Source: JALWSI01 sp964569095 [NCBI: uncultured Aquificales bacterium] (GTDB lineage: Bacteria; Thermosulfidibacterota; Thermosulfidibacteria; Thermosulfidibacterales). Taken from it: a stretch of DNA of 9,115 nucleotides. The notes beneath the pieces are model-generated. The model searched no databases, was not told where the DNA came from, and saw only the letters and a list, made by a program, of their open reading frames with translations. This document shows, in pieces, positions 7,417 through 9,115 of this stretch. The stretch's first letter is position 1, and every line of letters starts with the position of its first letter. Made by a program: the position numbers and the translations under genes. Where the stretch lies: contig CAZMTB010000061.1 in NCBI GenBank assembly GCA_964569095.1, positions 1 through 9,115 on the forward strand, in the 5' to 3' direction.

Positions 7417-8109
7417 TTGGATCTCTCCAATCTTCCCCATATCCTTCAGCAGATAGCGGTGGCGGCGCCCCCGGTTCTCTTTGCCATCACCACCCACGAG
7501 GTGGCCCACGGCTTCGTGGCCAACATGCTGGGTGATTCCACTGCCAAGGATGCGGGTAGGCTAACCCTTAACCCGTTGAAACACCTCGATCCCATCGGGT
7601 TGCTGGTCTTCGTGGTGACCAGGATGATAGGTTGGGCCAAGCCGGTACCCGTCAATCCCTTCAACCTGAGGAACCCCAAGCGCGACATGATGCTCGTTGC
7701 AGCGGCGGGTCCCACCACCAATGCCCTCCTCGCGGTGGCCTCGGCCTTGCTGTTCAAGGGGGTGGTTCACCTGGATCCCCGGGTGATTCCACTGATAGGT
7801 GGTTTTTTGAGGGGGCTATCCCTTCCCTCTCTCCAGGGAACCTCCTTGATGATCACCTTTCCACTTGCCCTCATCCTGGGGATGAGCGTGATGGTTAACG
7901 TTGCCCTCTGCCTCTTCAACCTTATTCCCGTCCCCCCTCTGGACGGTGGAAGGATCGTAACCGGGCTTCTTCCCAGAAACCTTGCCTACTACTACGCCAA
8001 GGTGGAACCCTTCGGGATAGTGGTTGTGGTGCTTCTCTTGTTGAGCGACACCTTTAACCAGGTCTTCTCCCACGCCATCTGGAGAATAGTCTTCTCCCTC
8101 ATAGGTTAG
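7417..8109 (+). CDS. M50 (site-2 protease family) integral membrane zinc metalloprotease
   Basis: The protein has 230 residues, mostly hydrophobic, and belongs to the compact M50 group that lacks PDZ domains. The zinc-binding HEVAH (His27, Glu28, His31) lies in the first membrane segment. GWAKPVPVN follows at 72-80, AAAGPTTN at 95-102 marks another segment, and the third ligand Asp176 sits in NLIPVPPLDGG (168-178). Further membrane helices span about 145-170 and 198-213. It would cut substrates within the cytoplasmic membrane; the substrate is unknown. The start is TTG at 7417, because the hslU stop codon is in the same frame 9 nt upstream and the only later starts would cut the first helix or the HExxH. 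A weak GAGGG (7408-7412) may serve as ribosome binding site. The tight spacing suggests co-transcription with hslVU. Confidence 0.93.
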   Translation: MDLSNLPHILQQIAVAAPPVLFAITTHEVAHGFVANMLGDSTAKDAGRLTLNPLKHLDPIGLLVFVVTRMIGWAKPVPVNPFNLRNPKRDMMLVAAAGPTTNALLAVASALLFKGVVHLDPRVIPLIGGFLRGLSLPSLQGTSLMITFPLALILGMSVMVNVALCLFNLIPVPPLDGGRIVTGLLPRNLAYYYAKVEPFGIVVVVLLLLSDTFNQVFSHAIWRIVFSLIG

Positions 8110-8135
8110 GCCAACCCCCGGACTTTTGGGGTGGC
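8110..8135. terminator. Hairpin between convergent genes, possible terminator
   Basis: GCCA(A)CCCC (8110-8118) can pair with GGGGTGGC (8128-8135) around a 9-nt loop, with one bulged A. It lies directly after the M50 stop codon and just before the end of the opposing gene. Neither strand shows a good T-tract after it, so it may be a weak terminator or only a transcript end stabiliser. Confidence 0.3.
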
Positions 8136-8143
8136 GTCTAACT

Positions 8144-9115
8144 CTACCTGGTGTACTCTACCCTTACTTCGTAGTCGGTCAGGGACTTTGAGAGGAAGAT
8201 GACCCTCTCTGGCCTGGCCTTCTTCTCTCTCATCTGTTGCTGCATGGCGTTGAGCTTCTCTTGGAGTTCAGGGTTCTTTGCCACGAAGGGCCGTATTAGG
8301 CCTATGGTTCCCTCGGTTAGCCTCGCGGGAGAGGCAGAGACGAGTACCAGTGGATGCTTCACCTTCAGGTTCTCGAAGAGCCTCTTGCTCTTTTCCAACC
8401 CGGCCTTGGAGGGGGTGAGGTTGGTGCCGACCAGGTTCGTGGCCACGAAGCCCCCCTTTATTCGCTTGAAGCTGGTCTTGCCCAGGAACATTGCCAAGAA
8501 GGGGTTGATCATGGTGGTTATGTCCACCTCGTCCCCCGGCTTCCCCAGTTTTTTCAGGGTGGGGCCATTCTCTTTCATCTCTACAACCTTCAGGTATATC
8601 AAGGGCCTGCCGTTGTTGAAACTGAGCTCGAAGAGAATCCTTCCCTCCAGCTTCTTCAGCTCGGGGTCCGTCTTTCCCCGGTACTTGGCGGTGGTGGCCT
8701 CAATAGAGCGCCGTATCGCGTTGAGGTCTACACCTGCGATGAGAGCATCCGAGGGAAGCGAGGGCTTGAACAGCGTCACCTTTCCCGGCACGCTGGCCAT
8801 CGCTATGTCCTGGTTCTTCGTGTCCTTCAGGTTCACCTTGAATTTGAAGAGTATCCCCTTGGGAATGAACTCCATGTCTCCCCTGGCGATAACCTTGGAT
8901 ATGTTCACGTTAGACCTCTTCCCCAGGTTAGACGGCGTAAAGTCTGACACCCCGCCGGTGTTCTCCGTAGGGGTGAGCGATGCCAGCACCACGCCGAATC
9001 CGTTCTTGCCCACGGTCAACAGCTTTGACCACCTACGGGCCCTTGAGGGGTTGGGGGCTGTGGTGACTATGGAGGCCGTCAGGCTTGCCACGTCGGATAG
9101 AACCACGAAGTCTTT
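8144..9115 (-). CDS. Protein of unknown function, 5' end outside window
   Basis: I do not recognise this protein. The frame is open at the right edge, so at least 323 C-terminal residues are visible (counted from the edge), ending DYEVRVEYTR. A GTG at 9106 is in frame but has no room to show a ribosome binding site, and the preceding codons (K-D-F) continue the frame smoothly, so the true start is probably beyond the window. The visible part begins with a hydrophobic strand (FVVLSDVASLTASI), followed by a mixed strand/helix region with many Lys and Leu, LFELSFNNGRPLIYLKV near the middle, and a charged helix near the end (NPELQEKLNAMQQQMREKK). No transmembrane segment or catalytic motif is evident. 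The style resembles large exported hypothetical proteins, but that is a guess. It converges on the hslVU-M50 operon with 34 nt between stop codons. Confidence 0.75.
   Translation of the reverse strand, partial: KDFVVLSDVASLTASIVTTAPNPSRARRWSKLLTVGKNGFGVVLASLTPTENTGGVSDFTPSNLGKRSNVNISKVIARGDMEFIPKGILFKFKVNLKDTKNQDIAMASVPGKVTLFKPSLPSDALIAGVDLNAIRRSIEATTAKYRGKTDPELKKLEGRILFELSFNNGRPLIYLKVVEMKENGPTLKKLGKPGDEVDITTMINPFLAMFLGKTSFKRIKGGFVATNLVGTNLTPSKAGLEKSKRLFENLKVKHPLVLVSASPARLTEGTIGLIRPFVAKNPELQEKLNAMQQQMREKKARPERVIFLSKSLTDYEVRVEYTR

Noticed and set aside
8354-8947. 197-codon open frame on the plus strand opposite the right-edge gene
   Set aside because: The minus-strand frame is longer, open to the window edge and protein-like in composition. 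The plus-strand product is rich in His, Gly and Gln without motifs, and no ribosome binding site was identified.

Overview
The window looks like chromosomal DNA of a bacterium with fairly high GC content and frequent ATA and AGG codons. I suggest a member of the Synergistota. This rests on the style of the exported propeller proteins and on the HslV/HslU type, which resembles Thermotoga and Firmicutes forms with a short HslV propeptide. It is an inference; no rRNA or other strong marker lies in the window.

Left part, about 1-5330, all on the minus strand: three consecutive paralogous genes for exported repeat proteins. In order of transcription they occupy 5330-3420, 3326-1491 and 1325 to beyond the left edge. 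Each has a type I signal peptide, a mature N-terminus with the pattern PGDxxW, and eight degenerate beta-propeller units of about 50-60 residues. The two complete ones end in a shared C-terminal module of about 160 residues that is nearly invariant over its last 40 residues. The third is cut by the window just where that module begins. Each gene has its own Shine-Dalgarno sequence and a plausible promoter. A strong intrinsic terminator separates the second gene from the third. The function is unknown; binding or adhesion at the cell surface or in the envelope is the natural guess.

Middle, 5331-5491: a compact divergent promoter region. Back-to-back sigma-70-like promoters drive the propeller genes leftward and hslV rightward.

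Right part, 5492-8109, plus strand: hslV, then hslU (overlapping by ATGA), then a small M50 site-2-type membrane metalloprotease starting with TTG 9 nt after hslU. This looks like one proteolysis operon: HslU unfolds substrates for the HslV peptidase, and the M50 protease would cut within membranes. Converging on it from the right edge (9115-8144, minus strand) is the 3' part of a gene for a protein I do not recognise, whose 5' end lies outside the window. No tRNA, rRNA, CRISPR array, insertion sequence or phage gene is visible, and no gene-free stretch is longer than about 170 bases.
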